Shown here one piece after another: positions 12,201 to 23,900 of a stretch of 64,000 bases of DNA. The notes under the pieces are model-generated. The model was given only the letters and a program-made list of their open reading frames with translations, was not told where the DNA came from and did no database searches. Each line of letters starts with the position of its first letter. The first letter of the stretch is position 1. A program made the position numbers and the translations under genes. This DNA comes from Aricia agestis (Eukaryota > Arthropoda > Insecta > Lepidoptera > Lycaenidae): positions 13,769,001 to 13,833,000 of the forward strand of contig NC_056409.1 in NCBI RefSeq assembly GCF_905147365.1, given 5' to 3'.

Positions 12201-12275
12201 GACTGATTACCCCTCTTTCGGTTGCAGCGCCCCGCCCCGCAACCCGCCGCGCTTCATCGCGGTGCACGATGCAAC
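12201..12275 (-). promoter_or_regulatory. Upstream GC-rich module of dsx copy 2
   Basis: It is about 80 bp upstream of the ATG, the same relative position as the module at 6101-6184, and shares GACTGATTACCCC, CGCCCCGCCCCGC and CGGTGCACGATGCAAC blocks. The flanking sequence and the introns after the exons do not match, so this block seems selectively retained. Confidence 0.55.
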
Positions 12276-13390
12276 CGCCTCTGTACGGTTCGAGTGTCCG
12301 CGATAGAGCGCCCGATATCACTTCTACATGTACAGTCGAACGATAACGTTTAATGCTTTTAACGCGAACGGGAAAATATTATTAAGTTCTAGTGCAAAAA
12401 AGTGTAAAAATTTAAATAAATTCGAATTAACTTTGCACCGCTCGTGCTTTTATTCCATAAAATATGTATTTAAATGTAATAAAACTATAAATATGTTTCT
12501 TGAGATTTATATTACAATAAGTTGTGTGAAAAAAATGTAGAGCTTAAATCCCCGCCGATTGCACACAACCAAAGACCAAGCGTATGCGCATCGCAATAAG
12601 ATTCATTTTAGCTTAGCATAAAACTGTAGTTACTCGGGCGGATCTTCTCTATTTTTTTTCATGTTTTTTTAAATATCTTTGGAAATAAACATAAAGAAAC
12701 AAAATTGATCGATTAAGGACATTTTAATATAGATTTATTAACAATTTATTCAAATAAAATGTATAATTATCCTAGTTAATACTTACCTATATTTCGATGA
12801 AATAGATTTTTATCGGAGGTGAGTTTGTAAATTAATTGCAGCCAAAGTATTATAGTTTTATTAAAATAAGGTTATATGAAGATATTTTAAATATTGTGCT
12901 TTATATCTCATATTTTTTAACATTTCGTTATTATATTGGAGCTAGGTAAACCGGGAGTCACGGAATAACAAATTGGGGTTTATCCTCGCCTTAAAATATG
13001 TAATAGGTATTAGGTAGTAATAGTGGTAGGAACCTAGTATTTATTACATTTAGGTTCTACATGAGATATAAAGTAATCGTTTTTGCATCAGAAAGTAAAA
13101 ACGGACATTTTATTTATTCGAATAATATGTTCTTTTATTTAAAAATATTCGAAATTAAGCTACCCTGAACATACAAAAGTCTACAACTGAACATACTATT
13201 CCTTCATTGTAGAGTCACAAGTCGTAACGCATCCCATTTGACCAATTAGGAGTCAAGTAATGGAAAAACACGCGCAGGGAGGTTTTGTCTCTGTACGCCG
13301 CCGTGACCTCTTTTTCAAGATTGACTGCCATCCCCGTAAAGTGTGAAAAACAGGACTTTATACGCTACTACTACTACAAATACAGCTGAA

Positions 13391-13710
13391 CATGGGCGTA
13401 CCGAGGGGGGGGCAGGGGGGGGAGCTGCCCCCCCCCTGGATCATGTTGACGTCCCTAGTCCCTACTAAGTTTAATATCTAGTACTTTTATCTATAAAAAT
13501 TAAAAATTAAGAACGAATTTTTGCCATTTGTTTGCAATACAATATTTTTACAACTAAAAATTATTAATTTTTTATTCTTTATAAACACCTAGCTTATGAA
13601 AAATCTGATTTGCCCCCCCCCCTGGCCCAGAACCTGGGTGATTTGCCCCCCCCTGGCACCAGAACCTGGGTAATTTGCCCCCCCTGGCCCAGAACCTGGG
13701 TTCGCCCATG
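13391..13710. mobile_element. Non-autonomous hAT-like element with triplicated unit
   Basis: It is flanked by a perfect 8-bp target duplication CAGCTGAA (13383-13390 and 13711-13718). The ends read CATGGGCGTACC and GGTTCGCCCATG. Inside, near 13604-13697, a unit of about 31 bp (GATTTGCCCCCCCCTGG then CCCAGAACCTGGGT) is repeated three times. It has no transposase. Confidence 0.85.
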
Positions 13711-13973
13711 CAGCTGAACATACAACCTCCTCCTTTTTGGAAGTCGGCTAATAAAGATAATATTTTGGGTTGGGTCTGTGACCTCCTTAGCAATAAAAAA
13801 CAAGAATATGACATTATCTTTGATAATTTAAAATATACAACGAATAACTATTTAAAGTTCGCTGTATTTGTCTGTCATTTGACTTTTTCCAAGTACCGGA
13901 CAAAGAAAAGCAAACCTTTTTAACAACTATTAATTGACTGTGTAAATATTTTTATTATTAAAAATGTAAATAA

Positions 13974-14034
13974 TAAAGCCGAAACTTCTGTACATTTTGT
14001 TACATGACAAAATGTACAGAAGTTTCGGCTTTTA
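13974..14034. repeat. Near-perfect palindrome
   Basis: Arms of 26 bp beginning AAAGCCGAAACTTCTGTACA flank a short TACATG-type centre. It lies just left of the inverted family A copy. Confidence 0.75.
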
Positions 14035-14037
14035 TCT

Positions 14038-14413
14038 CTAATATAATAAAATTCTCGTGTCACAATGTTAGTTACCGTACTCCTCCGAAACGGCTTTACT
14101 AATTTTTACCAAATTTTATATGCATATTCAGTAGATCTGAGAATCGGCTACTGGCTACTTTTTATATTGATAAGTGCTTAAATTGTTAATTAATTAATAA
14201 TAGTTAATTATTACAACTCGAAGTCTCGAGTTGTAATAATTAAAATAATTAAAATTTGTGCGACGGGATAGCGATATTATAAGTTTGGCACCATCGCAAC
14301 GTCCATGTTGCGATGGTGCCAAACTTATAATATATTATTTAGTCACTTCAATAAAATAATATTATGGGCGAAATACTTTATATGGCGAAACAATGTTTGT
14401 CGGGACAGCTAGT
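14038..14413 (-). repeat. Family A repeat, copy 3, inverted
   Basis: The reverse complement of family A, ending TGTCGGGACAGCTAGT. It has an internal palindrome near 14278-14330 (ATAAGTTTGGCACCATCGCA and complement) that is absent from the other copies and looks like a small insertion. Confidence 0.75.
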
Positions 14414-15647
14414 CTCTATTTAAGGTTTTATCAGTTAGGTACTGCTAGAAAATGTTAAGACTTAAGACCCTGCTGCCAAAATTATCAAAGCACGCTAGTC
14501 GCTAGCCCCGCCTACACACCCCGCTATCCTATATTCTTGATATTAATATAATTATTCCATGAATCGTAATTTCCATAAATAAGTGAATCGTGCTTACCGT
14601 TAGGCAAATATCAGATAAATGTGCATTATACAACGATTTAATAAATCTCAATTTCATTTAAGTCAATCGTCTTCCGGGATCGTAATACTTATTAGAAAAC
14701 ACAGCAAAATTTGGCACTCCGCTCTTAAATTGAGGAATTTAAAACTATCCTACGTCCTTTTCCGATAGCAAAAGCTATCAACAATTTAAGTCTGACCGTC
14801 TGTAACTTCATTTAGATTTTCTGACAAACGTTCCTTCAATATTATGGAGTCCCTTCGTGAGCCGTGATGCTCTGCCGCGCGGGGGTCCGTTTTCGTTGCA
14901 CAGTCGCGGTCAGTATATATATATAATTATTATAAATAATCGCGTGCAAGGAGACATAGGAGTCGCACCTTTAGCGATCTATAAGTATCTCCGATACGGA
15001 TTCTCGTTTAAACAGCGGTTTTTTTTACAAAAAGGCGGTCGCGCAAGTAACCTTCCCAACGGCGACAGATGGCTAACCGAATTTAAAATCTTGCTATATT
15101 TATTTATCAACGAGGTGCAAATTTGACGTGTAACGCGCTAAACGGTTGAAAAAATGTATCAAAACAAGGAAAAATGTATGGCCGAGTGCTAGTCGGACTG
15201 GCGCGCGAAAGATTCCGTATACTTTTAAGTTTTAACACGCTTTTATTAACCTCTCCTGTATCTTTGTTTGTGTAATTTTACTGTTCTTTGGACTAAGCGT
15301 ATTTTTTTATCTTTATTTGATGTCAATAATCGTATCATAACTAAGTACGTAAGTATAGTTCATAAGTCATAACTCATACCGTACAGTCTCATAATGAATC
15401 ATCATGATTTTTTATCATAATAATCATTGCAGAATATAATAAATAGGCAGATGCCAGCAAGAGGCCGGCAACGCAAGTGCAACTCCTCCGGTGAGTTGAT
15501 GTTCAAGCTTCAACCCTCTACGAGTAAGTATTTTATTAAAAGTACTTTAAAAAACTTGAGAGGTGTGGAGCCAAATGGAACGAAGTTATTTTCATATTCA
15601 AAAAACATACTTACATAATATATATACAGTTATACACTAAAAAAATA

Positions 15648-15765
15648 TATTTAAAAAACGCCATCCATTGACACCTAGGAATACTAACAACGCGTCACTG
15701 TTTATTCTCAAAAATACGTATTTAAAAAAACGCCATCTAGTTGACGCACAGGAATACTTACTATC
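15648..15765. repeat. Imperfect tandem duplication, period about 72 bp
   Basis: AAAAAACGCCATC followed by TTGAC and AGGAATACT occurs twice, near 15650 and 15722, with divergence between the copies. Confidence 0.55.
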
Positions 15766-17252
15766 AATTCCCACTGCCCATGACATGCAGGTACTAATAA
15801 AAAAGTGTCGAGGTTAAATCAAGGTCAAATATCGTTCTGTCTAGCCTTCAGATTTACGCCGAACGCGCAATAAGGAACTTCATTCCAAAAAATGCTGAGA
15901 GAGTGGCGTCTTAGTCATGGGGTCAACTGCTTTGAGTGAACCCTTAAAGCAATCGTAAAAGCTTCAATACTATGTATATAGAATTCTTGAATACTTGATA
16001 ATAATAATATCACTGGTATGTAAACACTGAGATCCACTTTCACAGACCTGAACGAAGGAAACGGACGAAACTGAAGGAAAGAACGTTATCTTTCTCTTTC
16101 GTTCCTCATATAATTATGAAAGAGATAACGTTATTTAACCCAAGGTTATTTTTAATCCAGATCTGTGCAAGTAGGCTTATAATATTGTAACAGTTGCAGA
16201 TGACACACAACGAAATTACTCATGTTACTTGATCCATTGCGTTCCTCATTAGTAGAGTCCAAACTCCAAACGTAATAGCGCGTTACGGACTGATGATTAT
16301 TTATATTGGCAAAACAATAAATCTACTCCGAGATGGTAGTCTCTTCTATAGATCAGGGCTTTAATCAAGTCGCAATTGATAGTTTCGACAGCGATGTAAG
16401 GTATAAAAATGTTTGGGATTTAAATTTTGACATAGCGCATCACTTGACACAGTGCTGGCGACGCGGTCCGCGGAACAATAATATAACTTCGAACTCATAA
16501 GATAGTTGGGGAGGGGAAGAGGGGATTTCGGGATAAGCTCGAGCGTATCAGATTAAGCTTGTATAGGCTTCCGACACGTTATCATGGTATTATAGAAATC
16601 AGATTTCTCACGTGGTGGGTTAATCTTTTTTTTAATATTGAAATGTCATCGGATCTGTCAGATTATGATAGGGGATGCTTAGTATACCCCAAAGAAGTTT
16701 CCATATAAAGCACTGACGATTCAAAGGCTAGGTAAGCCTGTAGGGACATTTTAAAATATTTAAAAAAAATAAAGCTTCATATTTTCCTAACTAGGCTTCG
16801 CAGATATTTTATTTTGCACTAAACTAAATGATTTTGTCCTTGTTGTCTAAAATATATTTATAATTTACCTAAATAAGCAATTTTCTGAATATATTTTCTG
16901 TTTGAAAACTTTAAAATGGCTGCAGTTTCTGAACCCACCGCTAAAATAAAAAACGATCTTTTATGTTTTATCAGTTTAACCTAGTGTAAAAAACCTACTA
17001 GTTCTCCATGAGTCATGACGCTCAAGTGACTACACAATTAGCACCTTCCCCTTCCCTACTAAGAAGTTGGATGTCATTATAATAAATATTAGATACCAAT
17101 TATTATCAAGGGCTTTTCCGATGAGTGTATAAGAGTTTGGGTTGACTACATACAGTGCGTGCATTTAGATTTTAGCATATTATACAGCTCCTCGATTAAT
17201 AAAGATGCTGGGGACACCTTAAATCATTTTGACTATAATATTATAATATTAC

Positions 17253-17575
17253 TACTAGCTGTCCTGGCAACCGTTGTTTTGCCGTATAAAGATATAAGAT
17301 TTCGATTTTCGCATAATATTATTTTATTGAAGTGACTAAATAAGTATGTCACCATGGCAACGTCAATCGCTATCCCGTTGCACAAACAATGGTCGCCGTC
17401 AGTCTCGAGTTGTAATAATTTACTAGTATTTACTCAACAAATGCACTTATCAATATATAAAAAGTAGATATTTTCCGATTCTCCACCCTAGCCGATATGC
17501 TCCCTAAGATTCACGAAAATCGGTCGAACCGTTTCAGAGGTGTTCAACCACGCACACCGTGACACGAGAATTTTA
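17253..17575 (+). repeat. Family A repeat, copy 4
   Basis: It begins ACTAGCTGTCCTGGCAACCG and ends at GACACGAGAATTTTA, where the family G element has inserted. Confidence 0.75.
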
Positions 17576-17833
17576 TACAGTGTGTAACAAAAATAAGTGA
17601 TAATACTTTAGGGTGTGTATGTGTTCCTTGTAGAGAGTTCACTGTGAAAGTAGCAGCGTTGAAAGACCAACATTTTTTTTCTCTTTTGTATGGGGAAACT
17701 CGTGATGCTCGGGCCCTTGCCCATACAAAAGTGCAAAAAAAATCGTCTTTGAGAGCTGCACTTTCACAGTGAACTCTTTACAAGGAACACACGCATCCTA
17801 AAGTATTATCACTTATTATTGTTACACACTGTA
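17576..17833. mobile_element. MITE family G, copy 1 (TA-flanked, mariner-like)
   Basis: Terminal repeats TACAGTGTGTAACA...AAGTGATAATACTTTAG are mirrored at the right end, with TA on each side. It is 258 bp long and non-coding. Other copies lie at 29785-31014 and 31183-31432. The Tc1/mariner assignment rests only on the TA flanks. Confidence 0.75.
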
Positions 17834-17915
17834 TAGGTAAGTATTAGATGTATAATTTAATATTACTTTTAATAATGTATAGCATCACTACATCACCAGC
17901 TCCACACTAGCATGT

Positions 17916-18009
17916 AATTTAATATTTTTTTTAATTATTCATTATTAATTAATCACGGAATCAATTTAATATTTTTTTTAATTATACATTATTAATTAAT
18001 CACGGAATC
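17916..18009. repeat. Tandem duplication, two 48-bp units
   Basis: The unit starts AATTTAATATTTTTTTTAAT and ends AATCACGGAATC. The two units are nearly identical. Confidence 0.8.
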
Positions 18010-18206
18010 CTCTATGAACAGTGTCATTATTTTTAGGGTACCGTTCACAATTCGGAGCTCTGTCATTTTGTCATGGCTATCTGTCTATGCATCAGGTAAG
18101 TTCCAAATAAGTTTCATAATAATCAGGGCGAGCGAAGCGAGCCCTAAGCCCTAGTATATCCTACAACCTGAGCACTTTTGTGGTACACTTTACGGAAAAA
18201 CTGTTA

Positions 18207-18379
18207 AGGTGCCCATACACGGGACAATTTGTCGTTTCGATCGATCGTCAAGAAAATCGTCCAATCGATCTTTTGAACGTAAAATCGTTTGCGATATTGC
18301 TACACACGTACAATTTGTCGTTCGATTTTAACATCGAGGAGAAAAATCGTTACGATAATTGTCCCGTGTATGGCCACCT
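18207..18379. mobile_element. Harbinger-like MITE, 173 bp
   Basis: Ends AGGTGCCCATACACGGGACA and the near complement TGTCCCGTGTATGGCCACCT are flanked by TTA on both sides (18204-18206 and 18380-18382). The 3-bp TTA duplication is typical of PIF/Harbinger elements. Confidence 0.75.
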
Positions 18380-18535
18380 TTACGCCCATTGATTTGTGAT
18401 TTAACATGGTACCTACGAATAATGTTTTTATTATTCGTAGCATGGTACTTAATTTTTATTTATCTGTAAAATGTGTTATCATCGATCAGTCGAGGTTTGG
18501 TTACTATTAAAATAAAAAAAAATTGCCTTAAGATT

Positions 18536-18670
18536 AATATTATAAATACGATGGTGTGTATGTCTGTCAGTTATCTCTTCACGCTTAACCGGAAAAATTT
18601 ACGGTTCCTGCGCGATAAACTTTCTGCGCAACTAATAAAAGTTTTTAGCGCATTTTTCACAATATAGGTA
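18536..18670 (+). repeat. Family B repeat fragment
   Basis: It carries the ATTAATATTATAAATACGAT start and a TACGGTTCCTGCGCGATAAA block as at 2648-2862, but with an internal deletion. Confidence 0.6.
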
Positions 18671-18834
18671 CGCGAGCGAAAAACTTGGGATCCCTTTTGA
18701 CGAAAAATGCGGAAACGTAGGTGAATGAAATTTTGCACAGTTATAACTTATACTTTATAAATATGGTGAAGGAGTGCATTGAGCTAATATTATTTTGAAA
18801 TTATGCTTTTGAAATTTTGTTATCATACATTTTT

Positions 18835-19797
18835 AGGGTTCCGTAGCCAAATGACAAAAAACGGAACCCTTATAAATTCGTCATGTCTGTCTGTCTGTCT
18901 GTCCGTCCGTATGCCACAGCCACTTTTCTCCGAAACTATAAGAGCTATACTATTAAAACTTGCTAAGAATATATAGTCTGTGAACCGCATTAAGATTTTG
19001 ATACAAAAACGGAAAAAATATTTAAAATTTTAGGGTATATTGCCCTTATAGGTATAACTGAAACAAAAAAAAAATCATCTAACCTATGCGTGTTGGGTAT
19101 CTATGGATAGGTCTTCAAAAATCATACTGAGGTTTCTAATGTCATTTTTTTTCTAACCTGAATAGTTTTTTTTTTTTTTTATTTGGGGCCGTCTATGGGC
19201 TCTGCGCCCATATCCTTTTTTTGCTTTCTAATTTGTATTGTTTTTCGCACCCAAGGATAATTGAAATAATAATATTATTAATAATTGTAGTCCATCACGC
19301 CATGGACATTTTTTTACTTAATAAGACGTAATATAATAGAATATAATATATAATACTTATATAATATGTAATAAACTTATAACAATTTATAATGTTTTGA
19401 ACGGTGTGGTTCCGACATTTTTGGATTTCCCAAGATATTATGCTGCTCCATCCTTTGCCTTTAGATGGGATGAGAACCTGAATAGTTTGCGAGAGAGACT
19501 TTTCCAAAGTGGTAAAATGTGTCCCCCCCCCCCTCTTACTTCTAAAGTAGTGATAATTCAAAAAAAAATATATAAATATGTACATTACTATAAAAACTAC
19601 CAATGAAAATTGGTTTGAACGAGATCTAGCAAGCAGTTTTTTTTATACGTCATAAATGGTAAACCTTAATTTAACTTTCATTAAATCAACTGAAATATAG
19701 AAATAAACCAAAAACCTTTTAATTTCATAAAATAAACCTTATTGCTGCTGCAGAACCCTTCATGGGCGAGTCCAACTCGCACTTGGCCGGTTTTTTG
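18835..19797. repeat. Family H repeat split by family L
   Basis: The left part begins AGGGTTCCGTAGCC and contains a GTCT microsatellite at about 18886-18905. Family L occupies about 19165-19430. The right part ends AACTCGCACTTGGCCGG. No coding potential was recognised; the ORFs here are shadows. Confidence 0.6.
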
Positions 19798-19921
19798 ACA
19801 AATAAAACATTACACACACTACAATATTTTTGAATGACAAGCCTATACATACGAATTATACTCGTTTGTTTATGGTTGAACTTTGAAGTCTGTTGTCAAA
19901 TTAAAAATGGATTGTTGTGTT

Positions 19922-20318
19922 TAGGGTTCCGTACCCACCCTATTACTAAGACTTCGATGTCTGTCTGTCCGTCTGTCTTTCTCCAGGATGTATCTCAAGA
20001 ACCGCTATAGCTAGACTTCTGAAAATTTCACAGATTGTGTATATCTGTTGCCGCCATAACAACAAATACTAAAAACAAAATAAAATAAATAATTAAGTGG
20101 GCTCCCAAACAACAAACCTTTTTGACCTTTTTTGCTCGTAATCAATAATGGTAGCAGGTAGGTACTCACAATATTGTTAATTATATTTATACTTTAATAA
20201 TAAATAATAAAATTTTAATAAAATAAACAATTAATACAAAAAACACATTTTTACCTAAATTGCTCTATAATGGTACGGAACCCTTCGTGCGCGAGTCCAA
20301 CTCGCACTTGGCCGATTA
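19922..20318. repeat. Family H repeat, copy 3
   Basis: Starts AGGGTTCCGTACCCACCC and ends GGAACCCTTCGTGCGCGAGT with CACTTGGCCG. It ends about 640 bp upstream of the channel start codon. Confidence 0.65.
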
Positions 20319-20962
20319 TTTTTATTAAATCTGAAATAGTCAATACTTTAAACGAGGAGCCAAAATAAATAAATTTAAGGTCGAATTTCGACCATTGCAT
20401 TGGGCGATCACTAGTTAAATTAATAGTACAAATTAAAGTAGTAAAGTCGCGGGAAAAAGATAGTATTTCCATTCATATAATTTATTCAAATATCGATAAA
20501 TAGCTTATTATAAACACGAAGATAATTAAGCCGGTTAACGTTTTGCATTAAGTATTAATGAAACGATTGCCACTAAGTATTTTATATATCGATTTATTTT
20601 AAATAGTCATTGTAAATGAACGTGCATTGTAGTGACAATACAGAAGAGTTAAAAATCTGCAACATCTTAATAACCTACATAATATAACGTACCTGATTTT
20701 ATTTGGTACTACATAATAATTAAAATATTATTATAAAATTAAGATAGAGTACTATATACTTAGTGCTTTTTATGTGCTTCGCTTATATGAAGTGGCTCAA
20801 TTAATATTTTTTACTAATAAATCTAAAAACCTAAGTCTAAATAATTCCGTTTCTATGAAACTTTTTACAGAAAATCCGAGGTAGATAAAATCTGAAGGTA
20901 CAGGGTCCATAGGTATATCTTGAGGTACTTTGGTCTTAAGTTAACAAAGCAGTCTGTGCAAC

Positions 20963-23900
20963 ATGTCACTACCTCATAAGTACTGGTGGCAAGAGTACCG
21001 AAGGAGAAGGGAACAGCCCAATGTAAGGAACATGAGCCCGGAGACAGTTTTCAGGAAAGTCTTCTCAAAGACTATCAGAGAATATCTATCAGAATGCTCT
21101 ATAGGGGGAATAAGTACTATATACAAAAATGAGATTAGCCTGTTTAAAAGGTAAGTGTTATAGTTATAGTCAAAATCGTGAAGCGAGGAAGAAATTCTTA
21201 TTGACACACATTCAACAGTGTCACGGTTTTAACTATAGATTTGCGGTAGGTTCTATCGTACCCGCAACTCTGCCCCATGGGGTTTTAGTGGGTAGACAGG
21301 AGTCCCACATACCCCGGCCGATATCCCCAATATGCCGGGGATGCGTAAAGCATTTCCCTAAGTTCAACCTAACTTTAAAGCTGTTCTCTATTCATATCGA
21401 AGCCGGCCAATAGACGATCGATTTTATTGTCAAATGTCAATATTCTATTATCTATTCTGTGACAGAGTCTGTGATATCACGCTTAAATTTTATTGAACAG
21501 TTTATTTGACAATTAGATTGAAGGCGCGCGTTCAATATCAACCCTAGACGGTCAATAATATTACGTGATATTGTTTAATATTATTGTAGGTCAAGGTGTC
21601 CGCTTAAGAAATATTAAAATACTTGAGTAAATTAAAAAAATCACACTATACTTAAACACTTTCAGGATAACCGCACTGTGTATATTTACCCTGCTGTTCC
21701 TCTCAATATTCTACTTCCTGAGGTATACCTGGTTCGATAACCTGGCGAAACCGTTCATCGTCACCATGGAGACCACCTCCTACCCCATCAGGAACATAGA
21801 CTTCCCTGCCATAACCCTGTGTAACTTCAACAGGATCAGTAAGAAGGCGTTAAACAACTTTGTTACTCAAAGGTACTATCAGAGAAGTTGATTCCTAGGT
21901 AGATGGGGGACCTACTTAGTTTTGTCGCGTTAGGATCAACTAGCTATTTGACCGAGCTTTGCTCGGTATTCGATAAAACACGAATAAAATGATATTTTCT
22001 AAAAATGATTCCTAGCTAGATCGATTTATCGCCCCCGAAACCCCCTATATACTAAATTTCATGAAAATCGTTGGAGCCGATTCTGAGATTCCAATTATAG
22101 ATAGATAGATAGATAGATTCTTTATTGCTCACATTAACTAAATAATACAATAATGTTACTAAAACTAAACATAACAAAAAACATAAATGTGGGCAAGGGC
22201 GGCCTTATCGCTATGAGCGATCTCTTCCAGGCAACCCTACGAGAGAGGAAAATTTAAACTAAAAGTAGTAGGTATGCGGGGTAAAGAATACGTCAGCTAA
22301 ATTAATAAAAAATAAATAATAATAAAATAAAAAAGACAAGAATATTAAATAAATATAGTTTACAATTGGATATCAAACTGAGCAAAAACACTATAAGTAA
22401 TGTAATGATTGTTAAAATAAATATATTTTATAGACTTACATTCTACTTGTAATATTACATACTTATTATATAATATTCTAAATAAATAAAGACATTTATA
22501 CCCATTATAAAATTAAACAAACAGTTAATATCAGCAATTACTAGCAAGAGACCTTACTCCTCAGATGGATATGTAGCTTTGATTTAAAAGAAGCTAGTGA
22601 CTGCGACTCGCGAATCTCTAGTGGCAGATCATTCCACAAGTAAGTGGCCTTCACGGCGAAAGAATCCGCAAAATATCCCGACTTTGTAAAAGGTGCTAAT
22701 AGTTTATTATTATGAACAGATCGTAACACACGCTTATGGTCTGCACTACGATACTGAAAGCGATCCTTAAGGTAGGGGGGAGAGCGGGGATCATTAAGGA
22801 TATTATATAATAGGACCAGGACATGCTCCTCTCGGCGGAGTCTGATGGGCAGCCACCCGAGTTTCTGGCGAAATTCAGTGACGTGGTCGAACTTGCGCAG
22901 TCCATATACGAATCTGATGCAGATGTTTTGTAATCTTTCGAGTTTATTGAGTTGTGCTTCGTTGAGATCTATTAAACAAACATCTGCATAGTCGAGGATA
23001 GGTAGAAGTAAAGTCTGCGCAAGCTCGATTTTAGTCTTTACAGGGAGTAAATTTTTCAAGCGATTTAGTGAGCCCACCGCCGCAAAAAACTTTCGACTGG
23101 TTTCAGAAATGTGATGTGACCATTTTAAAGTGGAGTCGAAGTATACCCCCAAATTTTTTGCCACATTACTACAAGGTAAGGCTACATTGTTAAAGGTAAT
23201 ACTAGGCAGAGTATCATAATTAGGCCGGTTTATTTGTTTCGAACTACCAATAACAATAATTTGAGTCTTTTTGGGGTTGACTATCAGACCATGGCCCTGG
23301 CTCCAACGAAGTATAATTGCAAGATTCATATTGATAGCTGCAATTGCAGACTTCAAATCATTTGCAGGTGCATGGGTGTAGATTTGAAGATCGTCTGCAT
23401 AGAGGTGGAAGAGGCAGGTGAGGAGCGGAGTGAGGAAATTAATAAAAAGGGAGAAAAGGAGAGGGGATAGGACACCACCCTGAGGAACGCCAGCTGCAAT
23501 ATCACAGTAACCAGATATTCGATCATTAATTCGTATACATTGCTGCCTACCAACAAGATAGCTACGAAACCACTCCATCACAGGATCCGAGAATTGAAGC
23601 GCACCTAGCATAGCAATGAGGATGTCGTAGTCCACGGTATTAAAAGCATTACTGAAATCTAGCAATGCTAGAACAGTAAGTTGCTGGTTAGACATGGCAA
23701 AGCGTATGTCATCAGTCACCTTGGTTAAAGCAGTCACAGTACTATGTCCCGGACGAAAACCAGATTGGAAAGGACTAAGCAAACCATTGTAATTTATGAA
23801 AGAATTTAATTGCTGGTAAACAAGGCGCTCGAGTACCTTCGATAGGAACGGGAGAATGGAAATGGGTCGGAAGTCAGAGGGTAAGGTTGGACATTTGATT

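Larger units (their letters stand above)
12276..20962. other. Intergenic spacer between dsx copy 2 and the channel gene
   Basis: No credible coding exon was seen. The two loci diverge from this interval, so it should contain the 5' regulatory DNA of both. It holds a hAT element, family A, B, G, H and L repeats, a Harbinger-like MITE and two small tandem duplications, listed separately. The stretch 14840-15240 is less AT-rich than its surroundings and matches none of the repeats I tracked. Confidence 0.6.

Noticed and set aside
15427..15618. Small ORF with acceptor-like TTGCAG and donor-like GTGAGT around AAGAGGCCGGCAACGCAAGT
   Set aside because: The core matches the repeat that recurs inverted near 36260-36310 (CTGCAAGTGCGTTGCC), so it is a repeat fragment.
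19295..19606. ORFs of 102 and 69 aa on opposite strands
   Set aside because: They overlap repeat family L and the neighbouring stretch, with no recognisable domain.
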